DNA of 64,000 nucleotides from UBA935 sp031556725. Lineage in GTDB: Bacteria; Bacillota; Clostridia; Lachnospirales; Lachnospiraceae. The position numbers were made by a program, and so were the translations under genes. The notes beneath the pieces are model-generated. The model did no database searches and had not been told where the DNA came from. It saw only the letters and a list, made by a program, of their open reading frames with translations. The stretch's first letter is position 1; the number at the start of each line of letters is the position of its first letter. The stretch covers positions 186,001 to 250,000 of the forward strand of contig JAVBSL010000010.1 of the NCBI GenBank assembly GCA_031556725.1, given 5' to 3'. This document shows positions 53,781-62,069 of the stretch, piece after piece.

Positions 53781-53798
53781 GTTGTCTCTTGATATAAT
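53771..53798 (+). promoter_or_regulatory. Probable promoter of yjfB
   Basis: TTGCTT (53771-53776), 16-bp spacer, TATAAT (53793-53798). AAGGAGG at about 53806-53812 and the start codon at 53821 follow closely. Confidence 0.55.
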
Positions 53799-53820
53799 TA
53801 TAGTATAAGGAGGTATTACT

Positions 53821-54009
53821 ATGAATATTCCTGCATTATCAATGTCATTATCACAAATAGACTTATCCAGCAAGGTCGGTACCGCAGTTCTTGGTAAGGC
53901 TTTGGACACTGCTGAAAGCTCCGGAGATGCTTTAGTCGGAATGATGAACCACTCGATGGAATTGTCAGTAAATCCCAGCATCGGAGCTAATTTCGATATG
54001 TTGGCTTAA
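53821..54009 (+). CDS. yjfB: YjfB-family putative motility protein
   Basis: 62 residues with AAGGAGG eight bases before the ATG. The sequence follows the YjfB motility family pattern: IPALSMSLSQIDLSSKVG, LGKALDTAESSGDALVGMM and a closing NPSIGANFDMLA. Members are small, soluble and co-regulated with flagella in Bacillus; mechanism unknown. Its stop overlaps the stop of the convergent CPBP gene by four bases. Confidence 0.82.
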   Translation: MNIPALSMSLSQIDLSSKVGTAVLGKALDTAESSGDALVGMMNHSMELSVNPSIGANFDMLA

Positions 54010-54929
54010 AGTGTCGCAAGTACCCCGACAATCATATATGCTAAGCAAAGGATAAAAGCGATTAACATTGGAATGGTAATCATTTTATCCTTTTTTAATT
54101 TGCGTTCTTCCCAAAGAAGGCGCATTTTTCCGCTCCGGCCTTCGTGATTCTCCAGCCAGACCAGCACGCCCATTGCCAAAGGCAGGGTAATTGCCGCAAG
54201 CAGCAGGAATAAACTGATGGAAGCCATCATCATCTGGTTGTTTCCTCTAAAGCTTTCAGCTGCCTCTACACTCATCGTGTCCAAGCCTGCCTTAGTATAA
54301 AAACCGGAAATAAACACCGACCAGCCATTGATCAGAAAATGGTAAAGTATCGAAGACCATATACTACCCGTCGTTTCTACCAGCAATACCGCTAAAATTC
54401 CCATTACAAAAGCATAACTTGCCTGATTAAAGTTCAAATGGATTCCGGCAAATATCAACGCCGATAAAATCATGGCCGCAAAGCCGCTTCCGCTTTTTTT
54501 GTACCCTTGATACACAACTCCCCGGCAAACCGCTTCTTCACAGAAAGCCGCACATACCGCAACAAAGAAAAAGTTAACCCACATGGGATATTGAAGCATC
54601 AGTGAGTTCATCTCCAAAGCAGTATTTCTTACGAACAGCTGGGAAATCAAATTGACCAGTGTAATCGTCGGTGATGTGAGCATCGTAAATAAAACGATCA
54701 TCAGCACCGAGCCCGGCTTTATCCTTTTAAATCTGAGAAAAGCCGGTATTTTTTCTCTGCTCCATAATAATACCGCCAATGCCGGAACCACCAGGATGCC
54801 TTCACTGATCAGGTAGTTATCAATTAAATTTATTGAATATACCGGACGCAGCACCGACAACAATATTACTGTTGCAAAATGTAACAGGATAATACTTAGA
54901 AACAGAATGTTTACTTTTTTACTATTCAT
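54006..54929 (-). CDS. CPBP-family intramembrane metalloprotease
   Basis: 307 residues, about eight membrane helices. CPBP (Abi, type II CAAX protease) motifs: FCEEAVCRGVVYQG (EExxxR) near 133, FAGIHLNFNQASYAF near 165 with the catalytic His, and YHFLINGWSVF near 198. No substrate can be assigned; bacterial members are often linked to bacteriocin self-immunity or protein processing. It overlaps the start region of the cvfB-like gene by four bases. Confidence 0.9.
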   Translation of the reverse strand: MNSKKVNILFLSIILLHFATVILLSVLRPVYSINLIDNYLISEGILVVPALAVLLWSREKIPAFLRFKRIKPGSVLMIVLFTMLTSPTITLVNLISQLFVRNTALEMNSLMLQYPMWVNFFFVAVCAAFCEEAVCRGVVYQGYKKSGSGFAAMILSALIFAGIHLNFNQASYAFVMGILAVLLVETTGSIWSSILYHFLINGWSVFISGFYTKAGLDTMSVEAAESFRGNNQMMMASISLFLLLAAITLPLAMGVLVWLENHEGRSGKMRLLWEERKLKKDKMITIPMLIAFILCLAYMIVGVLATL

Positions 54930-55765
54930 ACTCTTTTGATACTTTCCGGTGTAATTTCCACTTTGCCTTCTTTTAATAAATGCCCCACTGCCCGTTTGAA
55001 TTCATTTTTACTCATCTGCATCTCCTGCCGGATCAGTTCCGGAGACGCTTTATCATTAAAAGGCAGCAAACCATCATGCTCCTCAATGGTCTTCATTACC
55101 ATTACCGCATCCGTCTCAATCTGAAGATAGGCTTTCTGACGAATACTCAAGTCCAGTTTACCGTCTTCCTTTATTCCTGTCACCCTGGCCTGTACGATGT
55201 CACCCACTTTAAGATCGCCGTACATTTCCTTCGGGGGAATCAGTCCCGAATAACGATTATCTATGGCTACGAAGGCACCGAAGTTGCCGCTGATCTCATA
55301 AATTTCGCCGGTAACCGCCTCCTCCTTTTGGTAAGGGCTATTTGTCTCCAGATAATGATATATCTTCATGGTAGCGCAAAGCCGGCTGCTCTTATCTATA
55401 TAAAGAGCCACATTACAGGCTTCACCCTCTTTTACTTTTCTGGTTTGCTCCCGGAAGGGCAAAAGCAGCTCCTTCTCCAATCCCCAATCCATAAAAGCAC
55501 CGATTTTTCCCACCTGAGCCACTTTCAGCCGGGCTACTTTACCCAAAGTAATCAGCGGGTCCCTGGTGGTAGCTATCAGACGATCAGCCGAATCCCGATA
55601 TACAAAAACCTCTATTATGTCATCAAGACCTGCACCGGCAGGCTTTTGTTTTATTGGCAGCAGTACCTTTTCATCGGTATCGGTACTGTTTTCATCGGCC
55701 AGATAAATGCCGAAGTCCACTTCCTTTACCACTTTTAATTTTTGTTTTTCTCCCAAACGAATCAT
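54926..55765 (-). CDS. cvfB: CvfB-type S1 RNA-binding protein
   Basis: 279 residues from the ATG at 55765 (GAGGAAAG upstream). Tandem S1 domains: KVARLKVAQVGKIGAFMDWGLEKELLLPFREQ at about 80-110 and TGEIYEISGNFGAFVAIDNRYSGLIPP at about 160-185, then GDIVQARVTGIKEDGKLDLSIR. The C-terminus is a winged-helix (LIRQEMQMSKNEFKRAVGHLLKEGKVEI). The family (CvfB/YitL) affects virulence-gene expression in Staphylococcus through an unclear RNA-level mechanism. Confidence 0.92.
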   Translation of the reverse strand: MIRLGEKQKLKVVKEVDFGIYLADENSTDTDEKVLLPIKQKPAGAGLDDIIEVFVYRDSADRLIATTRDPLITLGKVARLKVAQVGKIGAFMDWGLEKELLLPFREQTRKVKEGEACNVALYIDKSSRLCATMKIYHYLETNSPYQKEEAVTGEIYEISGNFGAFVAIDNRYSGLIPPKEMYGDLKVGDIVQARVTGIKEDGKLDLSIRQKAYLQIETDAVMVMKTIEEHDGLLPFNDKASPELIRQEMQMSKNEFKRAVGHLLKEGKVEITPESIKRV

Positions 55766-56508
55766 TTTTCTTTCCTCATTAATTCCACATTGCAAAAAGG
55801 TTGTCCTGCTTTATCCTGCAGCGATATTACCAGAATATCCTTTTCTTTTTCCATTACCAGGGGATAAAGAATATCACCCGGTACCGCCGATTTGCGATAT
55901 TCAGCCCGTAACTGTCCGATCATCCAATGATCCCGCCGATTCTCGTCCTTTGCCTCATATGCTCCTATACAATCCATGGCCATACTGATATATTGCCCAT
56001 TATTTACATGATTATTGGTATCCAGATGATGGGGCTTCACATCAATAGCCGGCAGGCTGATTCCTTCTCCGGCAAGCTCAATCTTTCGGGAGGCATAGTC
56101 CATGGGCAGCTTTTCAGCCAGAGTATAACCGTCAATCATTTCCGGCGAAGGTTTCACCGGTCTTCCGGTTTCCGTATCTAACAGGGTCCATACCGAATTG
56201 GCACAGGCAAGCTGTTCTCCCGCTTCGGTCTGTAAAAGGAAATTACGATAGCCGATAAACCCTTTAAACTCATAAGGTGCCGTTCCCACAATAATGTTTT
56301 CACACAGATCCGGATAGCGGCTGACCACAATCTGCCACGCTGTCATCACCCAAACCCGCTTATTTTGCATAAGGTAAGATAATCCCAATCCAATGTCCTC
56401 CGAATGGAAGGTGGAGCAGTCCTGAAAATAATTCAGCAGCGCTTCTATGGATAATTTTCCGCTTTTATCAATCTCACTGTATCTGACCCGGCTTTTATAA
56501 GTATACAT
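55762..56508 (-). CDS. Acyl-ACP thioesterase
   Basis: 248 residues, two hotdog domains. Seen: YKSRVRYSEIDKSGKLSIEALLNYFQDCSTFHSED at the start and the catalytic Asp/Asn/His region VKPHHLDTNNHVNNGQYISMAM near 172-192, as in FatA/FatB-type bacterial thioesterases. Releases free fatty acids from acyl carrier protein. Its start region is 30 bp from the tRNA-Gln terminator; it ends with a four-base overlap with cvfB. Confidence 0.9.
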   Translation of the reverse strand: MYTYKSRVRYSEIDKSGKLSIEALLNYFQDCSTFHSEDIGLGLSYLMQNKRVWVMTAWQIVVSRYPDLCENIIVGTAPYEFKGFIGYRNFLLQTEAGEQLACANSVWTLLDTETGRPVKPSPEMIDGYTLAEKLPMDYASRKIELAGEGISLPAIDVKPHHLDTNNHVNNGQYISMAMDCIGAYEAKDENRRDHWMIGQLRAEYRKSAVPGDILYPLVMEKEKDILVISLQDKAGQPFCNVELMRKEK

Positions 56509-56537
56509 CTTTGTTAACCTGCCCCTTTTAATATGTT

Positions 56538-56568
56538 TAAAAAATGCTCCCGATACCTCGGGAGCATT
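56538..56568 (-). terminator. Terminator of tRNA-Gln
   Basis: Minus strand AATGCTCCCGA pairs perfectly with TCGGGAGCATT around GGTA, followed by TTTTT. It lies 11 bp downstream of the tRNA 3' end. Confidence 0.9.
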
Positions 56569-56578
56569 TACGAAAAGC

Positions 56579-56649
56579 TGGGCTACAAGGATTCGAACCT
56601 TGAGATGACGGAGTCAGAGTCCGTTGCCTTACCGTTTGGCGATAGCCCA
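56579..56649 (-). tRNA. tRNA-Gln (CTG)
   Basis: Minus-strand cloverleaf: acceptor TGGGCTA/TAGCCCA, D-arm CGCCAAACGGTAAGGC, anticodon stem ACGGA/TCCGT with loop CTCTGAC (anticodon CTG), and T-arm with GGTTCGAATCC. 71 nt; CCA is not encoded. The minor CTG anticodon gene, flanked by its own promoter and terminator. Confidence 0.93.
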
Positions 56650-56661
56650 CTACATTTTGGT

Positions 56662-56690
56662 ATTATACAGGATTCAAATCTATAATGCAA
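56662..56690 (-). promoter_or_regulatory. Sigma-A promoter of tRNA-Gln
   Basis: Minus strand: TTGCAT (56690-56685), 17-bp spacer, TATAAT (56667-56662), about 12 bp upstream of the mature tRNA 5' end. Hairpin element C begins about 30 bp further upstream. Confidence 0.75.
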
Positions 56691-56718
56691 GTACTTTCTC
56701 AAATAAATTTTGGTGAGA

Positions 56719-57046
56719 GGACGCTTCGCAGGGAGGGGTACGGGGAATCAGCAGCCGGCAGTGGTTAGAGCGGGACAGGAACGGCAGGAGCTAAAGCAGC
56801 CGGCCCACAACAAAATAGCGAACCTGATGCTGCGCTCCAAGCAGTCAGAGCAGCCCTAAACACCCGAATCTCGTCCAGTGGGACTCCATTTGGGCAGGTC
56901 TGCTCTTCCTGTTCGCTTAATGCATCCGGTTCGTTATTTTGTTGCTGGGCCGGGCTGCCCTTTAGCTCCTGCCGTTCCCTGTCCCGCTCTAACCACTGCC
57001 GGCTGCTGATTCAATCTACGTTGTGAGCGAAGCTGACTTTCTCGCC
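56719..57046 (+). repeat. Long-hairpin element, copy C
   Basis: Arms: 56745-56779 pairs perfectly with 56978-57012 (35 nt), continuing after a one-base bulge as 56780-56796 with 56960-56976 (17 nt), then an imperfect inner stem to GATGC/GCATC. The loop 56831-56921 is the same core as in A and B (CAGTCAG, CCCGAATCTCGTCCAG, GGGACTCCATTTGGG, CTTCCTGTTCGCTTAA). Outer blocks GGACGCTTCGC, GGGGAATCAGC, GCTGATTC, ATCTAC and GCGAAGCTGACTTTCTC are shared with copy A, while the arms are not. Occupies most of the 540-bp gap between glnN and tRNA-Gln. Confidence 0.85.
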
Positions 57047-57157
57047 TCATTAGCTATCTTGTACATCCATATGTACATATCTCCCGGTTTTAGCTATAAC
57101 AGGCTGTTTTTATCTAAAACCATCTTTCTTTTCAGTTTACATAACGCCAGCCAAACC

Positions 57158-57180
57158 CAGCTTCGTTCGGCAACGTAGAT
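57158..57180 (-). repeat. Isolated inverted copy of the hairpin-element right end
   Basis: CAGCTTCGTTCGGCAACGTAGAT is, on the minus strand, a near copy of the right end of element C (ATCTACGTTG...CGAAGCTG at 57014-57035). It starts 13 bp after the glnN stop. The ~110 bp between the two ends hold no gene and only the short palindrome GTACAT-CCAT-ATGTAC region near 57060-57080. Confidence 0.6.
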
Positions 57181-57193
57181 GAACCGTCAGCCG

Positions 57194-59305
57194 TTACACT
57201 TCAAACATCAAATCCCCATATGTAGGGAAGGGCCATATTTCTTTGTCTACCAGCATCTCCAGTTCATCTGCGGGTTTCCGCAATTCGTTCATTGCTGTCT
57301 TGATGGCATCTTTATAGTAAAAAGCCTGCTCTTTCCGGTCGGTCATGGCATAGGCAATGCTTTCCATCTCTTCCAGTTCACTTAAGGCTTCCTGCAGCTT
57401 CACCAGTTTATCCGAAACCTTCTGCAAAAGCTTCAGCTGCACTACCGGTTCAACGCCGGTCATCTTTACTTCATTGACGGTTTTCGCCAAAGTTCTGGTA
57501 TAACCCACTACGGCCGGAATCAACTGTTTAGAAGCCATATCGATCATTGTGCGGGCTTCGATATTAATGGTCTTGGCATAGGTTTCATAAAGAATTTCCT
57601 TGGTTGCTTCCAGCTCCCCTTTGGTAAAAATATGAAACTTTTCAAACAGGCGGACCGCTTTTTCGGTGGTCAGGGTTTCCACTGCATCCACCATGGTGGC
57701 AATATTGGGTAAGCCGCGTCTTTCTGCTTCTTTTACCCATTCCTCGGAGTAGCCGTTGCCGTTAAAAATAATCCGCTGATGTTCGGAAAGGTATTGTTTG
57801 ATCAAGTCATGTACCGCCAAGTCAAAATCATCGGCTTTTTCCAAAATATCCGCCGCTTCGCAAAATGCTTCGGCCACAATGGCATTCAAGGTGGTATTGG
57901 GGCTGGCCACCGAATCGGAAGAACCGACCATTCGGAACTCAAATTTATTGCCGGTAAAGGCAAAAGGAGAAGTCCGGTTGCGATCGGTCGCATCCTTCAC
58001 CAGGTCGGGCAAAGTTGACACTCCTGTCAACAATTTGCCGCTTTCGATTAAGGTTGCCGCTTCACCGGTTTCTACCAATTGACGCACCACATCTTCTAAC
58101 TGCTCGCCCAAAAAGACGGAAATAATCGCCGGAGGTGCCTCATCAGCACCGAGACGATGATCATTCCCCACATCCGATGCACTCTGGCGGAGCAGATCTC
58201 CATGGATATCCACTGCCTTAATGATGCAGGCCATCACCAGTAAAAACTGAATATTTTCATTAGGTGTATCTCCGGGATCCAACAGATTCACACCGTTATC
58301 GGTGCCCAAAGACCAGTTATTATGCTTACCGGAACCATTTACCCCGGCAAAAGGCTTTTCATGGAGCAGGCAGCGCATATCATGACGGACGGCAATCCGC
58401 TTCATGGTTTCCATGACGATCTGGTTATGATCTACGGCAATGTTGGCTGTCTCATAGATGGGAGCCAGCTCATGCTGAGCCGGTGCCGCTTCGTTATGCT
58501 GGGTCTTGGCGGTTACACCCATTTTCCAAAGTTCTTCATTTAAATCCTTCATATAGGCGCCCACACGCTCCCGGATAACGCCGAAATAGTGGTCATCCAT
58601 CTCCTGGCCCTTGGGTGCCGGGGCACCGAAAAGTGTCCGGCCGGCAAAAATTAAGTCGGGGCGCTTTAAGTAATTTTCTTTATCCACCAAAAAGTATTCC
58701 TGCTCCGGTCCCACCGAAGGAATTACTTTGGTTGCTTCCTTATTACCAAACAAATGAACAATTCTGAGTGCCTGAGCACCAATGGCCTCCATCGAACGAA
58801 GAAGAGGAGTCTTTTTGTCCAGTGCTTCGCCGGTATAGGAACAAAAGGCTGTGGGAATACAAAGAAAAACTCCCGACGCCGCTTCCTTTAAAAAGGCCGG
58901 GGATGTAATATCCCATGCCGTATAGCCACGGGCTTCAAAGGTTGCCCGCAAGCCGCCCGAAGGAAAAGAGGACGCATCCGGTTCTCCTTTGATCAGTTCC
59001 TTACCGGAAAACTCCATGATCATCCTTCCCTCTTCATCGGGATGGGTCACAAAGGAATCATGTTTTTCTGCGGTAATGCCGGTTAAGGGCTGAAACCAGT
59101 GGGTATAATGGGTGGCACCGTTTTTCATAGCCCAGTCTTTCATGGCTTTGGCTACCACATCAGCCGCTGCCAGCGAAAGCTCGCCGCCATGATCGATGAC
59201 CTTTTTCACTTCCTTATAAACATCCTTGGGAAGGCAATCCTTCATTTTCCCTAAAGTAAAGACATTTTTGGCAAAGATTTCTTCAACATTAATTATTTCA
59301 CTCAT
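57194..59305 (-). CDS. glnN: Glutamine synthetase type III
   Basis: 703 residues, the GSIII length. Seen: FPSGGLRATFEARGYTAWDITSPAFL near 115-140, SVGPEQEYFLVDKENYLKRPD around 205-225, KTQHNEAAPAQHELAPIYE near 268-285, VNGSGKHNNWSLGTDNG near 325 and NRTSPFAFTGNKFEFRMVGSS near 440. These are the glutamine synthetase catalytic blocks in GlnN form. Assimilates ammonia into glutamine. Monocistronic, between a U32 gene and hairpin element C; no clear terminator of its own other than the hairpin region. Confidence 0.96.
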   Translation of the reverse strand: MSEIINVEEIFAKNVFTLGKMKDCLPKDVYKEVKKVIDHGGELSLAAADVVAKAMKDWAMKNGATHYTHWFQPLTGITAEKHDSFVTHPDEEGRMIMEFSGKELIKGEPDASSFPSGGLRATFEARGYTAWDITSPAFLKEAASGVFLCIPTAFCSYTGEALDKKTPLLRSMEAIGAQALRIVHLFGNKEATKVIPSVGPEQEYFLVDKENYLKRPDLIFAGRTLFGAPAPKGQEMDDHYFGVIRERVGAYMKDLNEELWKMGVTAKTQHNEAAPAQHELAPIYETANIAVDHNQIVMETMKRIAVRHDMRCLLHEKPFAGVNGSGKHNNWSLGTDNGVNLLDPGDTPNENIQFLLVMACIIKAVDIHGDLLRQSASDVGNDHRLGADEAPPAIISVFLGEQLEDVVRQLVETGEAATLIESGKLLTGVSTLPDLVKDATDRNRTSPFAFTGNKFEFRMVGSSDSVASPNTTLNAIVAEAFCEAADILEKADDFDLAVHDLIKQYLSEHQRIIFNGNGYSEEWVKEAERRGLPNIATMVDAVETLTTEKAVRLFEKFHIFTKGELEATKEILYETYAKTINIEARTMIDMASKQLIPAVVGYTRTLAKTVNEVKMTGVEPVVQLKLLQKVSDKLVKLQEALSELEEMESIAYAMTDRKEQAFYYKDAIKTAMNELRKPADELEMLVDKEIWPFPTYGDLMFEV

Positions 59306-59379
59306 TCATTTGCTTCCTCTTAGTTTTGGATTTGTCTGTATTATTAATCAACCTATTTTACAATAGCAGGAAAAATCGG

Positions 59380-60606
59380 TCAAGAATTTTTGCGGAGTAA
59401 ATCAAATGGTTCCGGAACCTGTGACAATTCCACATATAAAACCTGCTTCGGATGAGGTGCATCCGGCACCGGCTCCCCCTCTTCGGTAGTCAGGGAAAGG
59501 ACCTTTACTTCAATATTAATACCGGAAGGCTTCATAATCTCGATCTGCTCGCCCACACAGAATTTATTGCGCTGCTCAATCCGGGCACGCTTCTTTTCAT
59601 CTAAAGACTCTACAATTCCAAGATAAGTATATTCATTAATATAAGTATTATTGTCATAAATTTGGGTACTTTCGTCGGTCTTGCCAAAATAAAAGCCGGT
59701 AGTAAACTGACGATAGGTACACTTGGAAATCTCCGCCCGGTACCAGTCCATGTTAGCACGGTAATTCTCTTCTGACTGAAAATAATCATCAATTGCTTTC
59801 CGATAGGTCCTGGCCACGGCCGCCACATAAAGAGCAGTTTTCATCCGGCCTTCGATCTTAAAGCTGTCGATTCCGGCTTTCACCAATTCCGGGATGTATT
59901 CAATCATGCATAAATCTTTAGAGTTAAAAATGTAAGTTCCCCGTTCATTTTCATAAACCGGCAGATATTCTCCCGGCCGCTGTTCTTCCACCACCGCATA
60001 TTTCCAGCGGCAGGGATGGGTACAGGCACCATGGTTGGCATCCCGGCCGGTAAAATAATTACTGAGCAGACAACGCCCCGAATAAGAAATGCACATAGCC
60101 CCATGAACAAAGCTTTCAATTTCCATATCAGCAGGAATTTTTTCCCTGATACCGGCAATCTCAAGTAACGACAATTCTCTTGCCGATACTACCCGCTTTA
60201 CTCCCTGATCATACCAAAATTGATAGGTTTGGTAGTTGGTATTATTCGCCTGAGTAGAAATATGTACTTCGATTTCCGGACAAATCTCCTTAGCCAGCAT
60301 GAACATCCCCGGATCGGCAATGATCAAAGCATCCGGCTTCATTTCCTTCAGTTCGGTGAAATAACGGCGTGCTCCCTCCAAATCAGCATTATGAGCTAAA
60401 ATATTTGCGGTCACATAGACCTTCACGCCATGGGCATGAGCAAAAGAAATACCTTCCTGCATTTCCCCGGAACTGAAATTCTTGGCTTTAGCCCGCAGGC
60501 CAAAAGCTTCTCCGCCGATGTATACCGCATCAGCACCAAATATCACCGCTGTTTTTAACACTTCCAGACTACTGGCCGGAATCAAAAGTTCTGGTTTTTT
60601 AATCAT
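59380..60606 (-). CDS. trhP: U32-family peptidase-like tRNA hydroxylation protein
   Basis: 408 residues from the ATG at 60606 (AGAGGTG upstream). U32 motif ESFVHGAMCISYSGRCLLSN with following CTHPCRW cysteines around 165-205; TIM-barrel-like start KPELLIPASSLEVLKTAVIFGADAVYIGG. TrhP/YrrO proteins make 5-hydroxyuridine at wobble position U34 of tRNA, and TrmR (the gene just upstream) methylates it to mo5U in Bacillus. Bacillus has two adjacent U32 genes; here there is one. Starts four bases inside the end of trmR. Confidence 0.85.
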   Translation of the reverse strand: MIKKPELLIPASSLEVLKTAVIFGADAVYIGGEAFGLRAKAKNFSSGEMQEGISFAHAHGVKVYVTANILAHNADLEGARRYFTELKEMKPDALIIADPGMFMLAKEICPEIEVHISTQANNTNYQTYQFWYDQGVKRVVSARELSLLEIAGIREKIPADMEIESFVHGAMCISYSGRCLLSNYFTGRDANHGACTHPCRWKYAVVEEQRPGEYLPVYENERGTYIFNSKDLCMIEYIPELVKAGIDSFKIEGRMKTALYVAAVARTYRKAIDDYFQSEENYRANMDWYRAEISKCTYRQFTTGFYFGKTDESTQIYDNNTYINEYTYLGIVESLDEKKRARIEQRNKFCVGEQIEIMKPSGINIEVKVLSLTTEEGEPVPDAPHPKQVLYVELSQVPEPFDLLRKNS

Positions 60607-61250
60607 AAACACCTCTTCACACTGATGGTCACGCCATCTCCAACAGGCAAAATGTCCGTACACAATTCTTCCCGATGTTTTAGCTCATACAGATATTCCC
60701 GCATTCGGGTATGGATGGTCCGATTCCGTCTGGTTACCGCATAACGGGATTCCAGGACGTCCCCCTCCTGCAGCACATTGTCGGAAATTAAAAACCCTTC
60801 CTCCTTCAAAAGCCGCAGCACATGGGGCAGAAAATGAATGTATTGTCCCTTGGCCGCATCCATAAAAATAAAGTCAAAGGGTTCCTCCAGGGATTGTAAA
60901 ATCTCCATGGCATCCCCCTCCAGCAAGGTTATCTTTTTTCCTGCACCGTATTTGGAAAAATTCTCCCTGGCCAGGGGAATCCTCTTTTCATATTTTTCAA
61001 TGGTAACCACTTCACATCCCGGCGGCGCATATTCACTCATCAATAACGCAGAAAAACCAATGGCCGTTCCAACCTCCAGAATTCGCATGGGTTTTTTCAT
61101 TGTCAAAAGCAATTTTAACAGACCCTGCATCTGCGTTCGGATAATCGGTACATCGGTTTCTTTGGCATAACGTTCCAGTTCATTTAAATAGGCCGGATTT
61201 CCCGAGTCCAACGAACTGATAAAGGTTGTCATTCTGTCATCCGCCATCAA
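60603..61250 (-). CDS. trmR: O-methyltransferase, TrmR (YrrM) type
   Basis: 215 residues. SAM-dependent class I fold: motif I ILEVGTAIGFSALLMSEYAP near 58-77, EKYEKRIPLARENF near 88-100, GDAMEILQSL and FDFIFMDAAKGQYIHFLPHV (DAAK is the catalytic/metal region of the COMT-like family). The mltG-trmR-trhP order is that of Bacillus yrrL-yrrM-yrrN/O, which makes tRNA 5-methoxyuridine formation the best-supported role. Confidence 0.88.
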   Translation of the reverse strand: MMADDRMTTFISSLDSGNPAYLNELERYAKETDVPIIRTQMQGLLKLLLTMKKPMRILEVGTAIGFSALLMSEYAPPGCEVVTIEKYEKRIPLARENFSKYGAGKKITLLEGDAMEILQSLEEPFDFIFMDAAKGQYIHFLPHVLRLLKEEGFLISDNVLQEGDVLESRYAVTRRNRTIHTRMREYLYELKHREELCTDILPVGDGVTISVKRCL

Positions 61251-61630
61251 TTTTCCTTTTCCTCTTCTGCTGTCGCCGACATAATTGCCATCATCTGATC
61301 GGCGGTCATGGCGGTACTTAAATCATAAATGCCCGGCTGGAGCTTTCCGTGGTACTCTGACAACAACTCCTGTACCACAAATAAATCCGCATCCATAATC
61401 AAGCCTTTATCCTTTAACATTTCCGCCAAACCGCGAACGGTATAGTCCCCGGCAACGGCCACCGAAATAATTCTTCCGCCTGACCGTGACACCGGTTCTT
61501 CCGCAAACACACGATAGCCAAAATCGTAAGCTGTGGCGGCTGTACGATACACATACATAACGATGACCACCAGCACTACTATTTTTAATGCAGTTTCAAA
61601 TACCGCTCCAATCAAATACTTAACCTTCAT
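61247..61630 (-). CDS. Short MltG-like membrane protein lacking the catalytic domain
   Basis: 127 residues: one N-terminal membrane helix (~9-30) and a small extracytoplasmic region with DYTVRGLAEMLKDKGLIMDADLF and LLSEYHGKLQPGIYDLSTAMTADQMMAIM. This matches only the LysM-like N-terminal part of MltG/YceG, a ~350-residue endolytic transglycosylase; the catalytic segment with the essential Glu is absent. The position before trmR and trhP is that of Bacillus yrrL (mltG). It ends four bases into trmR, so there is no room for the missing part. Without the domain it cannot be an enzyme of that type; it may bind glycan strands. Confidence 0.7.
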   Translation of the reverse strand: MKVKYLIGAVFETALKIVVLVVIVMYVYRTAATAYDFGYRVFAEEPVSRSGGRIISVAVAGDYTVRGLAEMLKDKGLIMDADLFVVQELLSEYHGKLQPGIYDLSTAMTADQMMAIMSATAEEEKEN

Positions 61631-61639
61631 TACTTTTCT

Positions 61640-61987
61640 TTACTCCTTTGTTACTCCCTCAAAATCCAATTCCTGGGCAATATATATATTCACTTCCTGT
61701 ATCATCCGGCAAAAAGCCAGTTCGGCTCGCAAAAAATCACTTACCATTGGATTCTCGATTATATTTTCGTATTCCTGCTCAAAGCTATCCATTTTTTCAT
61801 ATAAATCTTCTGAGGATTCCTGTGTCTGCAATTCAAAATTTTTTACGCGAAACTCATTAACCTTCTCATATAACTTCGGATGCTTCTTGATCTTGGTAAG
61901 CTGCATCTCGTATTCCTGATATACACGAGACGTTTTTACTTCTCTAACCAATTCTTTGACAGCATTGTCAATTGTATTGTCCAGCAT
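61640..61987 (-). CDS. ylbF: YlbF-family protein
   Basis: 115 residues, mostly helical: NAVKELVREVKTSRVYQEYE, YEKVNEFRVKNFELQTQ, and DFLRAELAFCRMIQEVNIYIAQELDFEG match the YlbF/YmcA (Com_YlbF) family. In Bacillus YlbF works with YmcA and YaaT as an RNase Y specificity complex that also affects Spo0A phosphorylation. GGAGG precedes the ATG at 61987. A tandem TTATAATGGAATTAT repeat separates it from rnjA. Confidence 0.88.
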   Translation of the reverse strand: MLDNTIDNAVKELVREVKTSRVYQEYEMQLTKIKKHPKLYEKVNEFRVKNFELQTQESSEDLYEKMDSFEQEYENIIENPMVSDFLRAELAFCRMIQEVNIYIAQELDFEGVTKE

Positions 61988-62010
61988 ATATAGCCTCCGT
62001 CTTTCGTATC

Positions 62011-62069
62011 ATAATTCCATTATAATAAATCATAATTCCATTATAATAACATTATAATTCCATTATAAT
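62011..62069. repeat. Three tandem copies of a 21/22-bp AT-rich repeat
   Basis: ATAATTCCATTATAAT occurs at 62011-62026, 62032-62047 and 62054-62069. The last copy lies inside the 3' end of rnjA and spells its final residues; the other two are in the 64-bp gap before ylbF. Each unit contains TATAAT on the minus strand. Confidence 0.85.
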
